This document shows, piece after piece, positions 32,389 through 41,269 of a DNA stretch of 64,000 nucleotides. This DNA is from Versatilivorator sp963663845. GTDB taxonomy: Bacteria; Acidobacteriota; Terriglobia; Versatilivoradales; Versatilivoraceae. The DNA is taken from positions 2,480,001 through 2,544,000 of the forward strand of contig OY760650.2 in NCBI GenBank assembly GCA_963663845.2. The letters run 5' to 3'. The notes below the pieces were generated by a model, which saw only the letters and a list, made by a program, of their open reading frames with translations, made no database searches and was not told the DNA's origin. Numbering within the stretch: the first letter of the stretch is position 1; every line of letters starts with the position of its first letter. Position numbers and translations under genes: made by a program.

Positions 32389-33972
32389 TCATCCCCGGGT
32401 GTCTTCGGCAGGGCCGAACCGAAACGAATAGAGTTGGGCCTGCTGCAAAGTGAACTTCAGTTGAATGACCTGTCCCTGCAGGTGCCCCAGGTCTTCCCTT
32501 CCGTTCCAGCGAACCACCCGCCGGGTTTGATCGAAGCGCTCCATGAGGCAGTCGGCCTTGCCGTACCCCTTGAGGGGGAGGCCGTCGCTGCCGAGGATCT
32601 CCACCTGGACCCGTCCTCGGGGGGCGGCGGCGTTGATGGTCAGGCGTTCCCCTTCGAAAGTGAAGGGCCTGGTGGTGAGGCTTCCCTCGTCCGTTCCGGC
32701 CTGGAGCGAGACGAAACCGTCCAGCCTGAGCTTGGCCAGGCCGATGCCGTTGGTTACGCGGGACACACCGGGCGGAAGTTGGTGGTTGTGGTCCACCCCG
32801 AAGCCGGTGTAGTAGATCCAGATCTCGTCTCCCACCGGCAGCGGCGCCTGCAGGGGATAGATGCTGCCCCAGTCGAAGTCTCCCGGGCTTTGGGAGAGCG
32901 GCAGGAACACCCGGCGGTCGCCGGCCCGCAGCCAGTGCCTGCCGTCCCGGCTGTAGGTGAGCTGCACCGCTCCCCGGCAGTACTCGGGGTCGTCGCTGAA
33001 GACCGTCATCAGGCCCAGGCGCAGCCCGTCGTAGGCCAGCACCTCCATGTTGTAGAACTGGTCCCGGTTGAGGGGGTCTTCGCCGTCCGCTCCCAGGATG
33101 GGGCGGTAGTCGGTCCAGTGAACGAAATCCCGGCTGAGCGCCTGGCCCACCCGACGCAGGCTGTGGTTGCGGGGATGGCGCTCGCGCCGGGGGTCCCAGA
33201 GGCGCCGCCAGGTTTCGACGGCCTCCGGGTCGGTGGCCAGGCGGGGCCGCACCTCGGCGATGCGCCCGGTGCGATCCCGCACGATGGCCACGTACCGGCC
33301 GAGGCTCTCGTCCCAGTAGGGCGCCATGTGGCTGTCGTGGCCGGGTGAAACGAACAGCACCGGACGCCCCTGGTTGTAGGGCTTCCAGTTCAAGCCGTCG
33401 GCGGAGTAAGAGGCGTGGACCTTGTAGCCCTGCCACATGTGCAGCATCTTGTAGCGCCGGTCCGGATCGGGGTCCCTCTCATCCAGGAAGACCCCGCTGG
33501 CCACCCCGCTGTGGGGCATGACGATGTTGTTGCGCTTGCTGCCGCCAAATTCCACCATTCCCAGCAACGGTTTTTGCCAATGCACCCCGTCCCGGCTGGT
33601 GGCGTAGCAGAGACGGGACAGCTCGTCCCCTCCCTCTCCGGGGTGGAGGCCGTACCAGATCTTGAACAGGCCCTCCCGCCGGTCGTAGAGGACGCTGGAA
33701 AATCCGATGAACATGCCGGCGTCCCAGGCGTCGCTCTCCTCGGGGATGCGGGAGAGCAGGGGGTTGCCGGAGACCTTTTCAGGCTGATGCAGCACGCGGG
33801 AAAGTCTGGACATCGACCGGGTGAGGGTGTCGTCGAGGAAGAGTTGCCGCCGGCTTCCCAGGTTCAGGGCGTCGCCGGGGGAGGTTCCGGGCGCTGGGGC
33901 ACAGGCTGGAAAGGAACCGACGGCCACAAGGAGCAGGGCCGCGCCGAGGATCCACGGCTGCTTGAGCGTCAC
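32389..33972 (-). CDS. GH43/GH32-like five-bladed propeller lipoprotein
   Basis: A 527-residue protein. The GTG at 33972 begins a lipoprotein signal (TLKQPWILGAALLLVAVGSFPAC, Cys24), and its stop-to-start distance to the upstream gene is only a few bases. The mature part has repeated blade motifs (FKIWYG, CYATSRDGVHWQKP, ASYSADGLNWKP, LSRDFVHWTDYRP, LTYSRDGRHW, WIYYTGFGVDHNH), as in GH32/GH43/GH68-type propellers. A C-terminal beta domain (from about 430) follows. The substrate is unknown; the operon context is a sugar importer and a ThuA-like protein. Confidence 0.78.
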   Translation of the reverse strand: MTLKQPWILGAALLLVAVGSFPACAPAPGTSPGDALNLGSRRQLFLDDTLTRSMSRLSRVLHQPEKVSGNPLLSRIPEESDAWDAGMFIGFSSVLYDRREGLFKIWYGLHPGEGGDELSRLCYATSRDGVHWQKPLLGMVEFGGSKRNNIVMPHSGVASGVFLDERDPDPDRRYKMLHMWQGYKVHASYSADGLNWKPYNQGRPVLFVSPGHDSHMAPYWDESLGRYVAIVRDRTGRIAEVRPRLATDPEAVETWRRLWDPRRERHPRNHSLRRVGQALSRDFVHWTDYRPILGADGEDPLNRDQFYNMEVLAYDGLRLGLMTVFSDDPEYCRGAVQLTYSRDGRHWLRAGDRRVFLPLSQSPGDFDWGSIYPLQAPLPVGDEIWIYYTGFGVDHNHQLPPGVSRVTNGIGLAKLRLDGFVSLQAGTDEGSLTTRPFTFEGERLTINAAAPRGRVQVEILGSDGLPLKGYGKADCLMERFDQTRRVVRWNGREDLGHLQGQVIQLKFTLQQAQLYSFRFGPAEDTRG

Positions 33973-33976
33973 GGGG

Positions 33977-34267
33977 TCACCCGTTTCCCTGTCCGGGGCC
34001 TTTTCGCCGCCGGCCCCTGAGGCTCCTGACCGAGAAGAGGATGAGGGTGGTCGAGAGCAGCAGGCCGATTGCAATCCCCGAGAGCAGGCCGTTGCCGAGC
34101 AGGAGATCGCTCCAGAGCTCCCCGTTGTGCAGGCCGACCAGCCATTCCTTGGTCTCTTCGGAGTACCAGCCCTCACTTCCGCTATGGGGGCGGAAGTAGA
34201 GAATCATCCCGGTGAGCGCCGTCAGGCAGAAATGGACCGCCGTGAAGCGGTAGAACCAGATTTTCAT
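33977..34267 (-). CDS. Small two-helix membrane protein (PepSY-associated type)
   Basis: A 96-residue protein starting MKIWFYRFTAVHFCLTALTG. Helix 1 is about 6-24. A periplasmic loop contains KEWLVGLHNGELW, typical of PepSY-associated transmembrane proteins. Helix 2 is about 57-77, followed by a basic tail RSLRGRRRKG. The family usually accompanies redox or metal-uptake membrane proteins; here it sits between a ThuA-like and a GH43-like gene with almost no spacing (14 and 4 bases), so it is part of that operon. Confidence 0.7.
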   Translation of the reverse strand: MKIWFYRFTAVHFCLTALTGMILYFRPHSGSEGWYSEETKEWLVGLHNGELWSDLLLGNGLLSGIAIGLLLSTTLILFSVRSLRGRRRKGPGQGNG

Positions 34268-34281
34268 CCCAGTAGACCGGT

Positions 34282-35118
34282 TCAGCTCGACGGCAGGCTG
34301 AGCAACTCCTCGGGGACACCCAGGTCGATCCCGTTCTCCGGGGCCGGCAGTCGCAACGCCCACAATACGGCCTGGACCGCCAGCCGGCGGTAGGGCTCCA
34401 GCCGCCAGTTCCGGTGGAAATGCAAGCCGCTGAAGCCGAAGGAGCGCCCCCCGTCGCCGCGTTCCCAGGCCCAGGCCACCGTCTCCCGTTGTTCCTCGAT
34501 GTCCGCCTGCACCAGGGGGAAGATGCTCGAGGTGGGCTGCACGAACTTGAGGCGGTAGTAGAACTCGTCGTGGACGGTAAAGTCGGTCATGCCGCGGGTG
34601 ACCGGGTGGTTGGGCGCCGGAATCCTGGCCGTCACCTCCAGGGTATCGTGCTTGCGATCGGGGCCGCCGTGGCAGCCGCCGAACAGCTTGACGAAATTGG
34701 CGATGTTGCCGGCTTCCACCGTGCCCATTCCCCAATGAAGCACCACCAGGGCTCCTCCCTTGCGGGCGAATCGCTGCATGGCCGCCAAGCGGTCGGCGTC
34801 GTTGCTCAGCCACTTGGCTCCCTGAGAAACGAAGAGAACCAGCCCGTCGGCCGAATCCAGCAGGGAGGGACCCTCGCTCCAGGGCTCGTCGGCCGAGACC
34901 ACCTCCGCCTCCAGGCCCGGAAACTGCCTCAGGCAGTGATTCAGGATGCGCACGCCCGGCAGAAACTCGTGGGTCCCGGGGGGATGGCCGTCCGGCCCCT
35001 GGCCGATCAGCAGCAGGCGCGTCTTGCCGGAATCGGCCGGTTCCTCGGGGCCGCAACCCGCAGCCGCCACCAACAACAAGGCCGCCAGCAGGCAGAGGTG
35101 AAGTCTTGCATGACCCAT
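34282..35118 (-). CDS. ThuA-like lipoprotein
   Basis: A 278-residue lipoprotein (lipobox AAAGC, Cys22). The mature part has the class I amidotransferase-like fold of the ThuA (trehalose-utilisation) family: LLLIGQGPDGHPPGTHEFLPG, DGLVLFVSQGAKWL, GALVVLHWGMG, FGGCHGGPDRKH and HPVTRGMTDFTVHDEFYY. ThuA proteins are linked to disaccharide oxidation and often lie beside oxidoreductases. Here it lies between the substrate-binding protein and the small PepSY-like protein. A catalytic role is not certain. Confidence 0.82.
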   Translation of the reverse strand: MGHARLHLCLLAALLLVAAAGCGPEEPADSGKTRLLLIGQGPDGHPPGTHEFLPGVRILNHCLRQFPGLEAEVVSADEPWSEGPSLLDSADGLVLFVSQGAKWLSNDADRLAAMQRFARKGGALVVLHWGMGTVEAGNIANFVKLFGGCHGGPDRKHDTLEVTARIPAPNHPVTRGMTDFTVHDEFYYRLKFVQPTSSIFPLVQADIEEQRETVAWAWERGDGGRSFGFSGLHFHRNWRLEPYRRLAVQAVLWALRLPAPENGIDLGVPEELLSLPSS

Positions 35119-35211
35119 GAACGCGATCCTCGATGAAACGGGAAACGTTGTGCCCGCGCCGGACCCACGGAGAGCGGAAGGGCGCCCTGCCGGCCGAACC
35201 CTGGGCGGGCT

Positions 35212-36237
35212 TCAGAAGTTGTAGTCGTCGATATTGCCGCTGTCGAAAATGAGCGGCGGCCCCAGCAGGACTTCCCCGTCCCGCACCTCCACTCCCTTGA
35301 GCCTGCCGAAGTCGTAGCGCCCCGGAGGCAGGGGGCCCTGCTTGAGCCGGTGGGCCACCCGAAGGGTCAGATAGCCCAGGTCGACCGGATCCCAGAGGCA
35401 GAACTCGCGGACGGTGCCGTCCTTGACATATTCCCGCATCTCCTCGGGCATGCCCAGCCCGGTCACCTCGATCCGACCGATCTTGTTGGCGTCGCGCACG
35501 GCCTTGGCCACGGCCGGAAAGGAGACGGAAGTGATGCCCCAGATGCCTTTCAGATCCGGGTAGGCGCTGAGGGCTTCGGCCGTCTGCTCCTGGCACTTCT
35601 GCTGGTCCTCCCCGGGGGTCAGGTGCTGGAGCAGACGCATTTCAGGATATTTCTCCCGAATCCGCTCCCGCATGTATGTCATCCAGGTGTTCTGGTTGGA
35701 GGCCGTGGGCGTGCCGCTGACGATGAGGTAGTCGCCCGAAAGCGAAGCGCCCTGCGCCTGGACCCCTTCGGCCATGATGTCGACCAGGGTGTGGCCGATG
35801 GCCCGATTGGGGGCCTGGTTCACGAAGACGGAGCGCCGCGAGAGCTCGGGATTGGCGTCGGTGTCCCAGGTGAGGACCAGGGCGCCGCTCTCCCCGGCGC
35901 TGCGCAGCGTCCGCGAGATGGCTTCGGGGTCGTTGGGAGCCACCGCGATCACGTCGAACCCCTGGGCCATCCACCCGTCGATCATCTTGATCTGGTCCTC
36001 GGTGCGGGCGTCGGTGGGGCCGTCGTAGACGAGCTCGACATCCAGTTCCCGGGCGGCTTCCCGGGCGCCCTGCTCGGTCGCTTCGAAATAGCCGATCCCC
36101 ACCAGCTTGGGGATCATGGCGATCCGCAGGGCCTGGTCTCCTTCAGGCCCGGCGCAGCGGAAGCCCAGGGCCGCCAGCAGGACCACCAGCATCAAGCCCC
36201 CAATCCTGCTGCTGCCGCTGCCGCTTCCGTGCTTCAT
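35212..36237 (-). CDS. Sugar ABC transporter substrate-binding lipoprotein (rhamnose/autoinducer-2 type)
   Basis: A 341-residue protein; the ATG at 36237 has AAGGAGGGG upstream. The signal ends in a loose lipobox (GFRC, Cys28). The mature part is a periplasmic binding protein of the RbsB/RhaS/LsrB group: ALRIAMIPKLVGIGYFEATE, DVELVYDGPTDARTEDQIKM, GFDVIAVAPNDPEAI, ALVLTWDTDAN, KGIWGITSVSFPAVAKAV and VTGLGMPEEMREYVKDG. This is closest to rhamnose or AI-2 binders. It is encoded 29 bases after the second permease, in the usual order for such importers. Confidence 0.88.
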   Translation of the reverse strand: MKHGSGSGSSRIGGLMLVVLLAALGFRCAGPEGDQALRIAMIPKLVGIGYFEATEQGAREAARELDVELVYDGPTDARTEDQIKMIDGWMAQGFDVIAVAPNDPEAISRTLRSAGESGALVLTWDTDANPELSRRSVFVNQAPNRAIGHTLVDIMAEGVQAQGASLSGDYLIVSGTPTASNQNTWMTYMRERIREKYPEMRLLQHLTPGEDQQKCQEQTAEALSAYPDLKGIWGITSVSFPAVAKAVRDANKIGRIEVTGLGMPEEMREYVKDGTVREFCLWDPVDLGYLTLRVAHRLKQGPLPPGRYDFGRLKGVEVRDGEVLLGPPLIFDSGNIDDYNF

Positions 36238-36266
36238 GACTCCCCTCCTTGCCGGTCCTGTCGGGT

Positions 36267-37250
36267 TCAACTCTCCCTCTGGCTCCGTTGGTTCCAGACG
36301 GCAACCAGGATCAGCAGGATGCCGATGGCGATCAGCCGGGACTCGGCGGTCAGCCAGACCAGACGGGAACTGAGAAACTGAAGGCCCACGTCCAGGTGGG
36401 AGATGACGGCCAGTCCCAGCAGCGAGCGAAGCACGCTGCCGCGGCCGCCGGTGATCAGGGTGCCTCCCACCACCACGCAGGCAATGACCTGCAGCTCGGT
36501 GCCGATGTGGGCGTCCGGGATGGAGGCGTCGTGCCGCATGGCCCCCAGAACGGCCACCGAGGCGGCCACCAGACCGTTGATAGTATACAGAACCCCTTCG
36601 ACTTTGTTGACGGGAACGGCGGCAAAGCGGGCGGCCTGGCGGTTGTCACCCATGGCGAAGCACCAGCGACCGAAGCGGCTGTGATGCACCAGCAGGACCA
36701 TGCCCAGGAAGACCAGCCCGGCCAGCCAGAACTGGCTGGGGATTCCCAGCAGCCTTCCCATGTCCAGAAACGACGGCGGAAAGCCGGTGACGCGGTCGCC
36801 GCCGGCGACGGTGATGGCCAGCCCACGATAGAGAGCCATGGTGGCCAGGGTGGCCACCAGGGGCGAGAGGCCGGCAACCACCAGCAGGCCGTTCAAACCC
36901 CCGGCCAGGGCGCCGGCCAGCAGGGCGCCGGCCGCCGCGGCTTCAATCGACCAGCCCCAGTCCTGCCACAGCACGGCCTGAACCATGCCGGTGAGGGCCA
37001 CCATGGAGCCCACCGAGAGATCGATGCCGCCGGTGAGAATGATGGCGGTCATGACGAAGGCCAGGGTTCCCACCTCGATCCAGGGAACCCAGACCTCCAC
37101 CAGCAGAGCCGGCCGCCGGACCTGGGAAAAGACCAGCAGCAGGGCCAGGGCCAGCAGAACCCAGGGAAGCAGGCCGAACACCCGGCGATAGGAGCGCCCG
37201 CCCGGCGGGGCCGAGTCCACCCCCGCACTCATCCTCTCGATCCAGCTCAT
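36267..37250 (-). CDS. Sugar ABC transporter permease (RbsC/RhaQ type)
   Basis: A 327-residue inner-membrane protein with about eight to ten hydrophobic segments. TGGIDLSVGSMVAL (74-87) and the late GGTLITGGRGSVLRSLLG are hallmark loops of RbsC-like permeases. A one-letter match of the same loops occurs in the C-terminal half of the fused protein encoded upstream, so the two should form the heterodimeric channel. The start overlaps the fusion gene's stop by four bases (ATGA). Confidence 0.9.
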   Translation of the reverse strand: MSWIERMSAGVDSAPPGGRSYRRVFGLLPWVLLALALLLVFSQVRRPALLVEVWVPWIEVGTLAFVMTAIILTGGIDLSVGSMVALTGMVQAVLWQDWGWSIEAAAAGALLAGALAGGLNGLLVVAGLSPLVATLATMALYRGLAITVAGGDRVTGFPPSFLDMGRLLGIPSQFWLAGLVFLGMVLLVHHSRFGRWCFAMGDNRQAARFAAVPVNKVEGVLYTINGLVAASVAVLGAMRHDASIPDAHIGTELQVIACVVVGGTLITGGRGSVLRSLLGLAVISHLDVGLQFLSSRLVWLTAESRLIAIGILLILVAVWNQRSQRES

Positions 37251-39748
37251 CGTTTCCACCCCCGCCAGGCCAGGTCCAGCAGCAGCGCCGCCAGGATCAG
37301 GCTTCCCACCACCAGGTCCGTCTGTTGATCCGAGACTCCCCAGCGCACCAGGGCGCTGTTGACCAGCCGCAGCAGCAGAGCCCCCAGCACCACGCCCAGC
37401 ACCGTACCCCGGCCGCCGGTGATGCTCACGCCGCCGATGACGGCCACGGCGATGGCGCTCAGCTCCCAGCCGGCTCCCAGGCGGGCCTGCATCTGCTGGC
37501 CCATGGAGAGCTGGAGCACTCCGGCCACTCCGGCCAGCAGCCCGCCCAGGCCGAAGGTGACCGGCCACAGGCGCGCCGTGGAGAGACCCAGCAGCCCGGC
37601 GGCGCGGGGGGACGAGCCCAGCGCGTAGACCTGCCGGCCGCTGCGGGTGTGGGCCATCCAGAGATAGACCAGCAGGACGACCAGGGCCGCCACCGCCACC
37701 GCGCCCCGGAAACCGGTTGCCGGGTCGATGGCCAGCCTGCCGAACTCGGGCGGCAGACCGGTCATGGGCTTCCCCCCCAGCATGGCGATCACCAGTCCGC
37801 GGTAGATGGTCAGGGTTCCCAGGGTCACCACGATGGGGTGCAGCCCTCCCACCAGCGCCAGCACCGCATTCAGAACCCCGGCCGCCGTCCCCGCCAGCAG
37901 TCCGGCCAGGATGGCAACCGGAATCAGGAGCTCGGGCGAGTAGGGCAGCTTCAGGACCATGGCGGCGGAGGCCGCCGACAGAGCCACCATCGAGCCGATG
38001 GAAATGTCGATTCCCCGGCCCACGATGACCGAAGCCGCCGCCAGGCCCAGAATGGCCCAGAGGGAGGCATGGGTCAGCAGGTTCGACAGGCTGAACCCCT
38101 CGGTGGAAACCGTCAGCCACAGGCCCAGCCCCGCCACGCAAAGCAGCAGCGCCAGCTCGTTGAAGGAGCGACCCCGGGCGCGGGATGCGGCAGATCGAGT
38201 CTCTGCGGCGGACGCTTCCTCCGTACTCTGCCGGGGCAGCGCCAGGGCGGCGACCCGGGCGGGGCCGGTCCGGCGGGGGTCGAATTCCCCGGCGATCTCC
38301 CCCTCGCGAAAGACCACCACCCGGTCGGCGTGCTCCATGACCTCCGGCAGCTCCGAAGAGATCAGGAGGATGGCGCAACCCTCCCGGGCCAGGAGGCGCA
38401 AATGCCGGTGGATCTCGGCCTTGGCTCCCACGTCCACGCCGCGAGTGGGTTCGTCCAGGATGAGCACCCTGGGTTGGGCCAGCAGCCAGCGCCCCAGCAC
38501 CACCTTCTGCTGGTTGCCGCCCGAAAGCTGCTGGACGGGCTGTTCGGTGGAACGGTAGCGCACCTCCAGGCGTCCGGCGACCTGGCGGGTCGCCTGCTGC
38601 TCCCGGGTCCTGCTGGCCAAGAGGCCGCGGGTCCAGCGCCTCAGGGTCGACAGCACCGCGTTGGAGCGAACGGGCAGACCCAGGCAGAGCCCCTGGCTCA
38701 AGCGGTCCTCGGGGACGTAGGCGATGCCGGCGTTGAGGGCCTCCCGTGGCCGGCCGATCTCGCACGGGTTGCCGTCTACCCGGACCAGGCCGCCGGCGGG
38801 CCTCAGACCGAACACAGCCCGGGCAAACTCGCTGCGCCCGGCCCCCACCAGGCCATAAATCCCCACGATTTCACCCGATCGAACCTCCAGGTCGATGTGT
38901 CGAAAGCGACCCCTCCGGTCGGTGAACCCGCTGGCCTGGAAGCGGACGGGACCCTCCTCGATGGTGGGCGAGTTTGCCTGGCCGGAGGGAGAGGCGCCCA
39001 GGGTCGAAGCCGGCCGCCCTACCATGGCCTCGATGGCCTCCTCGGGACCGACGGCCTGCCTGGCCCGGGTCCACACCTCGAGGCCGTCCCGCAGGACGGT
39101 AATGCGATCGGCCAGGCGAAAGATCTCTTCCTGGCGATGGGAGATGTAGAGGATGGCTGCGCCGTCCGCCTTCAGGCGGGCGACCTGCTGGAACAGCCAG
39201 CGGGCCTCCTCTCCGCTCAAGGCGCTGGTGGGCTCGTCCAGCACCACCACCCTGGCATTCTGCAGAATGGCGGAGGCCACCTGGATCATCTGGCGGTGAG
39301 CCACGCTGAGTTGGGAGGCGGGCTGGCGGACGTCGATCCTCTCCCCGATCTGCCGGACCGTCTCGCGGGCCTGGCGGTGCACTCGGCTCCAATCCACCAG
39401 TCCGGGGCCGCGCAGCGGCAGCCCGCCGGCCATGGCCATGTTCTCGGCAACCGAGAGGGTGGGGAACAGCTCCGGTTCCTGGTGGACGGTGACGATCCCC
39501 TCGGTTCGGGCGGCCACGGGGTTGGGCCAGGCCACCGCACGGCCCTGAAAGAACAACTCCCCCGAGTCGGGAGCCAGGGCGCCGCAGATGATCTTGATCA
39601 GGGTGCTCTTGCCGGCGCCGTTCTCACCCACCAGGGCGTGCACCTCTCCCGGATACAGGTCCAGGGAGACGCCCCCGAGAGCCACCACCCCGGGATAGGT
39701 GCGCCGGATATTGACGGCCCGCAGGATGGGAGGACTGTTGTTTTCCAT
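37247..39748 (-). CDS. Sugar ABC transporter ATPase fused to a permease (RhaT-RhaP type fusion)
   Basis: An 833-residue protein. Residues 1-500 hold two ABC domains of the RbsA type. The first has Walker A GENGAGKST (41-49) and Walker B VVVLDEPTSAL (167-177). The second has a degenerate P-loop GLVGAGRSEF (299-308), signature LSGGNQQK (408-415) and LDEPTRGVDVG (431-441). Residues about 530-833 are a complete RbsC-like permease with GRGIDISIGSMVAL and GGVSITGGRGTVLG. These are normally two separate proteins. No frameshift or stop lies at the junction (about 505-530, an Ala/Arg/Ser-rich linker). It would pair with the permease encoded downstream to import a sugar or AI-2-like molecule. Confidence 0.92.
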   Translation of the reverse strand: MENNSPPILRAVNIRRTYPGVVALGGVSLDLYPGEVHALVGENGAGKSTLIKIICGALAPDSGELFFQGRAVAWPNPVAARTEGIVTVHQEPELFPTLSVAENMAMAGGLPLRGPGLVDWSRVHRQARETVRQIGERIDVRQPASQLSVAHRQMIQVASAILQNARVVVLDEPTSALSGEEARWLFQQVARLKADGAAILYISHRQEEIFRLADRITVLRDGLEVWTRARQAVGPEEAIEAMVGRPASTLGASPSGQANSPTIEEGPVRFQASGFTDRRGRFRHIDLEVRSGEIVGIYGLVGAGRSEFARAVFGLRPAGGLVRVDGNPCEIGRPREALNAGIAYVPEDRLSQGLCLGLPVRSNAVLSTLRRWTRGLLASRTREQQATRQVAGRLEVRYRSTEQPVQQLSGGNQQKVVLGRWLLAQPRVLILDEPTRGVDVGAKAEIHRHLRLLAREGCAILLISSELPEVMEHADRVVVFREGEIAGEFDPRRTGPARVAALALPRQSTEEASAAETRSAASRARGRSFNELALLLCVAGLGLWLTVSTEGFSLSNLLTHASLWAILGLAAASVIVGRGIDISIGSMVALSAASAAMVLKLPYSPELLIPVAILAGLLAGTAAGVLNAVLALVGGLHPIVVTLGTLTIYRGLVIAMLGGKPMTGLPPEFGRLAIDPATGFRGAVAVAALVVLLVYLWMAHTRSGRQVYALGSSPRAAGLLGLSTARLWPVTFGLGGLLAGVAGVLQLSMGQQMQARLGAGWELSAIAVAVIGGVSITGGRGTVLGVVLGALLLRLVNSALVRWGVSDQQTDLVVGSLILAALLLDLAWRGWKR

Positions 39749-39820
39749 TCAGGCTTGGCTTCCAGCCAGGCGACGCTTCAGTCCAACAAGCTCGGGAACA
39801 GAGATATCCACCCACAGGAA

Positions 39821-39935
39821 CGACGAACCACGAATGAACACGAATGAACACCAATCAACGGGTTGAAGAAGATCCAAGTGAATTCGTGTCTATTCGTGTT
39901 CATTCGTGGTTCGCCGTTATTGACGACTGGGCGTC
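39821..39935. repeat. Inverted repeat family E, copy 1 (CACGAATGAACACG arms)
   Basis: The left arm at 39821-39852 (GAACCACGAATGAACACGAA) and the right arm at 39880-39913 (TTCGTGTTCATTCGTGGTTC) form a hairpin upstream of the ABC fusion gene. The right flank GTTATTGACGACTGGGC matches, in reverse, the sequence before copy 2 near 45870 (CCCAATCGTCAATAA). No gene is present between 39749 and 40047. Confidence 0.7.
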
Positions 39936-39984
39936 TGTCCTCAAATGATCCGCACGGGAGGACGCGGTTCCGTCAAGCTCTATT

Positions 39985-40045
39985 CACTGACCACTGACCA
40001 CTGACCACTGACCACTGACCACTGACCACTGACCACTGACCACTG
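39985..40045. repeat. Tandem 7-base repeat CACTGAC, nearly nine copies
   Basis: Sixty-one bases of perfect CACTGAC repeats end two bases before the stop codon of the AttH-like gene on the minus strand. The unit is the same as in the arms of family A, so this looks like an arm of that element expanded by slippage. It is too regular and lacks spacers, so it is not a CRISPR array. Confidence 0.85.
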
Positions 40046-40047
40046 CC

Positions 40048-41259
40048 TCACCGGAACACCTCGCTCATCACCTGTCCCGCGTAGCCGGTCATCTCCAGGT
40101 ACCCCCGGCCTGAAACCGGATCGGCGCCCCGGGCGCCGGTCACCACCACCGCGCCTTCCCAGTAGGTCACCCCGGTGGATCTCGGGGTGCGCAGCTCCTG
40201 GTCGGGTTGGGCGGCGGTCACCGTCAGGGCGAGTCTCCGGCCGGGAAGCTTCAGGCGCCATTGGACCGGATAGCGGGCTCCGCTGTGGGGGGATTGCCAG
40301 GTCCTCACCGGTTCCAGGGTGAAGTCGGACCTGCCCAGGGTGCGGGATTGTCCGGAGGCCTCCAGCAGCGTCCCGCCGGAATGGGGATCGAGCCGGCCGT
40401 CGGACCGCCGCAGTTGGAACAGCATCAGGTCCTGGCCGCTGTCCAACTGGAGGGCGAACCAGTCCCACCCGATCTGCTCCGGCTCCAGAAACGTGGTGCC
40501 GAATTCATGGTCCATCCAGCTCAGTCCGTCGACTTCGAATTCCCGGCCGTCGATCCAGATTTGGCCTCGGGTGGGCATGCGCGTCAGGGAATAGTAGTGG
40601 GAGGCGTTCCCCTCCTGAGACCCCTTCCGGCTGAGTCCGGCCTGGCCGTGAAGGAGAGGCTTCCGTCCGGGCTCCAACTCCAGGTCGATCCCGAAGTCCC
40701 CGTCCCGGGCCCGGAGCCGATGCCTGCCGTCGCTTCCGAGCCCGGCCTCCCAGGATTGGTTCCACACGCGGTAGGTCTCGCTAGAGGCCCCGGCCCATCC
40801 CGGTCCGGCCCGGTTCAGCCGTTCGGCAAAGCGGAAGCCGCCGGTCTCGAGGTCGCTCAGCGCCAGGTGGGCCATGAAGAGGTCTCTCACCGCCCAGCGC
40901 GAAGGGTTTTCCGGCCGATTCCGGACGCCCGCCCGAAAGAAGGTGAGCTGGAAGCCGAACCGCCTCGAGCGGCTGTCGGCCAGGTTTCCCGTGTAGTACC
41001 ACCACTCGATTCGGTACTCGGGATGGGCGGCGTGGTCGCGGGGGAATTGCAGGCGGTAGCCGGGTCCGGCCTGCCGCCAGGTCTGGGCCCAGCCGGCGCC
41101 CGCCAGCAGGCAGGGAATCAGGGCCGCCGCCAGCAGGAGCCGCCACCGGCGCCGCGGCGGGATCGGGAGTTTCACCGAGAAATGAGGCTTCTTGCCAGGA
41201 GAGCGCCCCGACCAGAGCTGGCCAACGTCCCAGCGGCACGCCATGAACACGATTCCCAT
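40048..41259 (-). CDS. AttH/CrtC-like lipocalin-domain secreted protein
   Basis: Up to 403 residues. The ATG at 41259 is used, though an ATG at 41244 is equally possible; both precede the signal peptide (RRRWRLLLAAALIPCLLAGAGWAQ at about 37-59). The mature part matches the AttH/carotenoid 1,2-hydratase-like family: HPEYRIEWWYYTGNL, FGFQLTFFRAGV, FMAHLALSD, YSLTRMPTRGQ, LSWMDHEFGTTFL and GWDWFALQLDSG. AttH-type proteins are encoded with an FtsX permease and an ATPase, exactly as found here, and have a double lipocalin fold that binds a lipid-like ligand. True CrtC activity is unlikely, as no carotenoid genes are present. Confidence 0.88.
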   Translation of the reverse strand: MGIVFMACRWDVGQLWSGRSPGKKPHFSVKLPIPPRRRWRLLLAAALIPCLLAGAGWAQTWRQAGPGYRLQFPRDHAAHPEYRIEWWYYTGNLADSRSRRFGFQLTFFRAGVRNRPENPSRWAVRDLFMAHLALSDLETGGFRFAERLNRAGPGWAGASSETYRVWNQSWEAGLGSDGRHRLRARDGDFGIDLELEPGRKPLLHGQAGLSRKGSQEGNASHYYSLTRMPTRGQIWIDGREFEVDGLSWMDHEFGTTFLEPEQIGWDWFALQLDSGQDLMLFQLRRSDGRLDPHSGGTLLEASGQSRTLGRSDFTLEPVRTWQSPHSGARYPVQWRLKLPGRRLALTVTAAQPDQELRTPRSTGVTYWEGAVVVTGARGADPVSGRGYLEMTGYAGQVMSEVFR

Positions 41260-41269
41260 TCCTCGATTT

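Noticed and set aside
33977..35596. A single large gene covering the ThuA and PepSY-like region in one frame
   Set aside because: The upstream part is an out-of-frame shadow of the ThuA-like and substrate-binding protein genes; only the last 96 codons have sensible sequence.
37325..39847. An 840-codon plus-strand frame opposite the ABC fusion gene
   Set aside because: Antisense shadow; the minus strand has complete Walker and signature motifs.
39985..40045. Possible CRISPR array
   Set aside because: The units are seven bases with no spacers and no cas genes are present.
40048..41259. A carotenoid 1,2-hydratase function for the AttH-like protein
   Set aside because: The fold is shared, but the neighbours are an FtsX permease and ATPase and no carotenoid genes are present.
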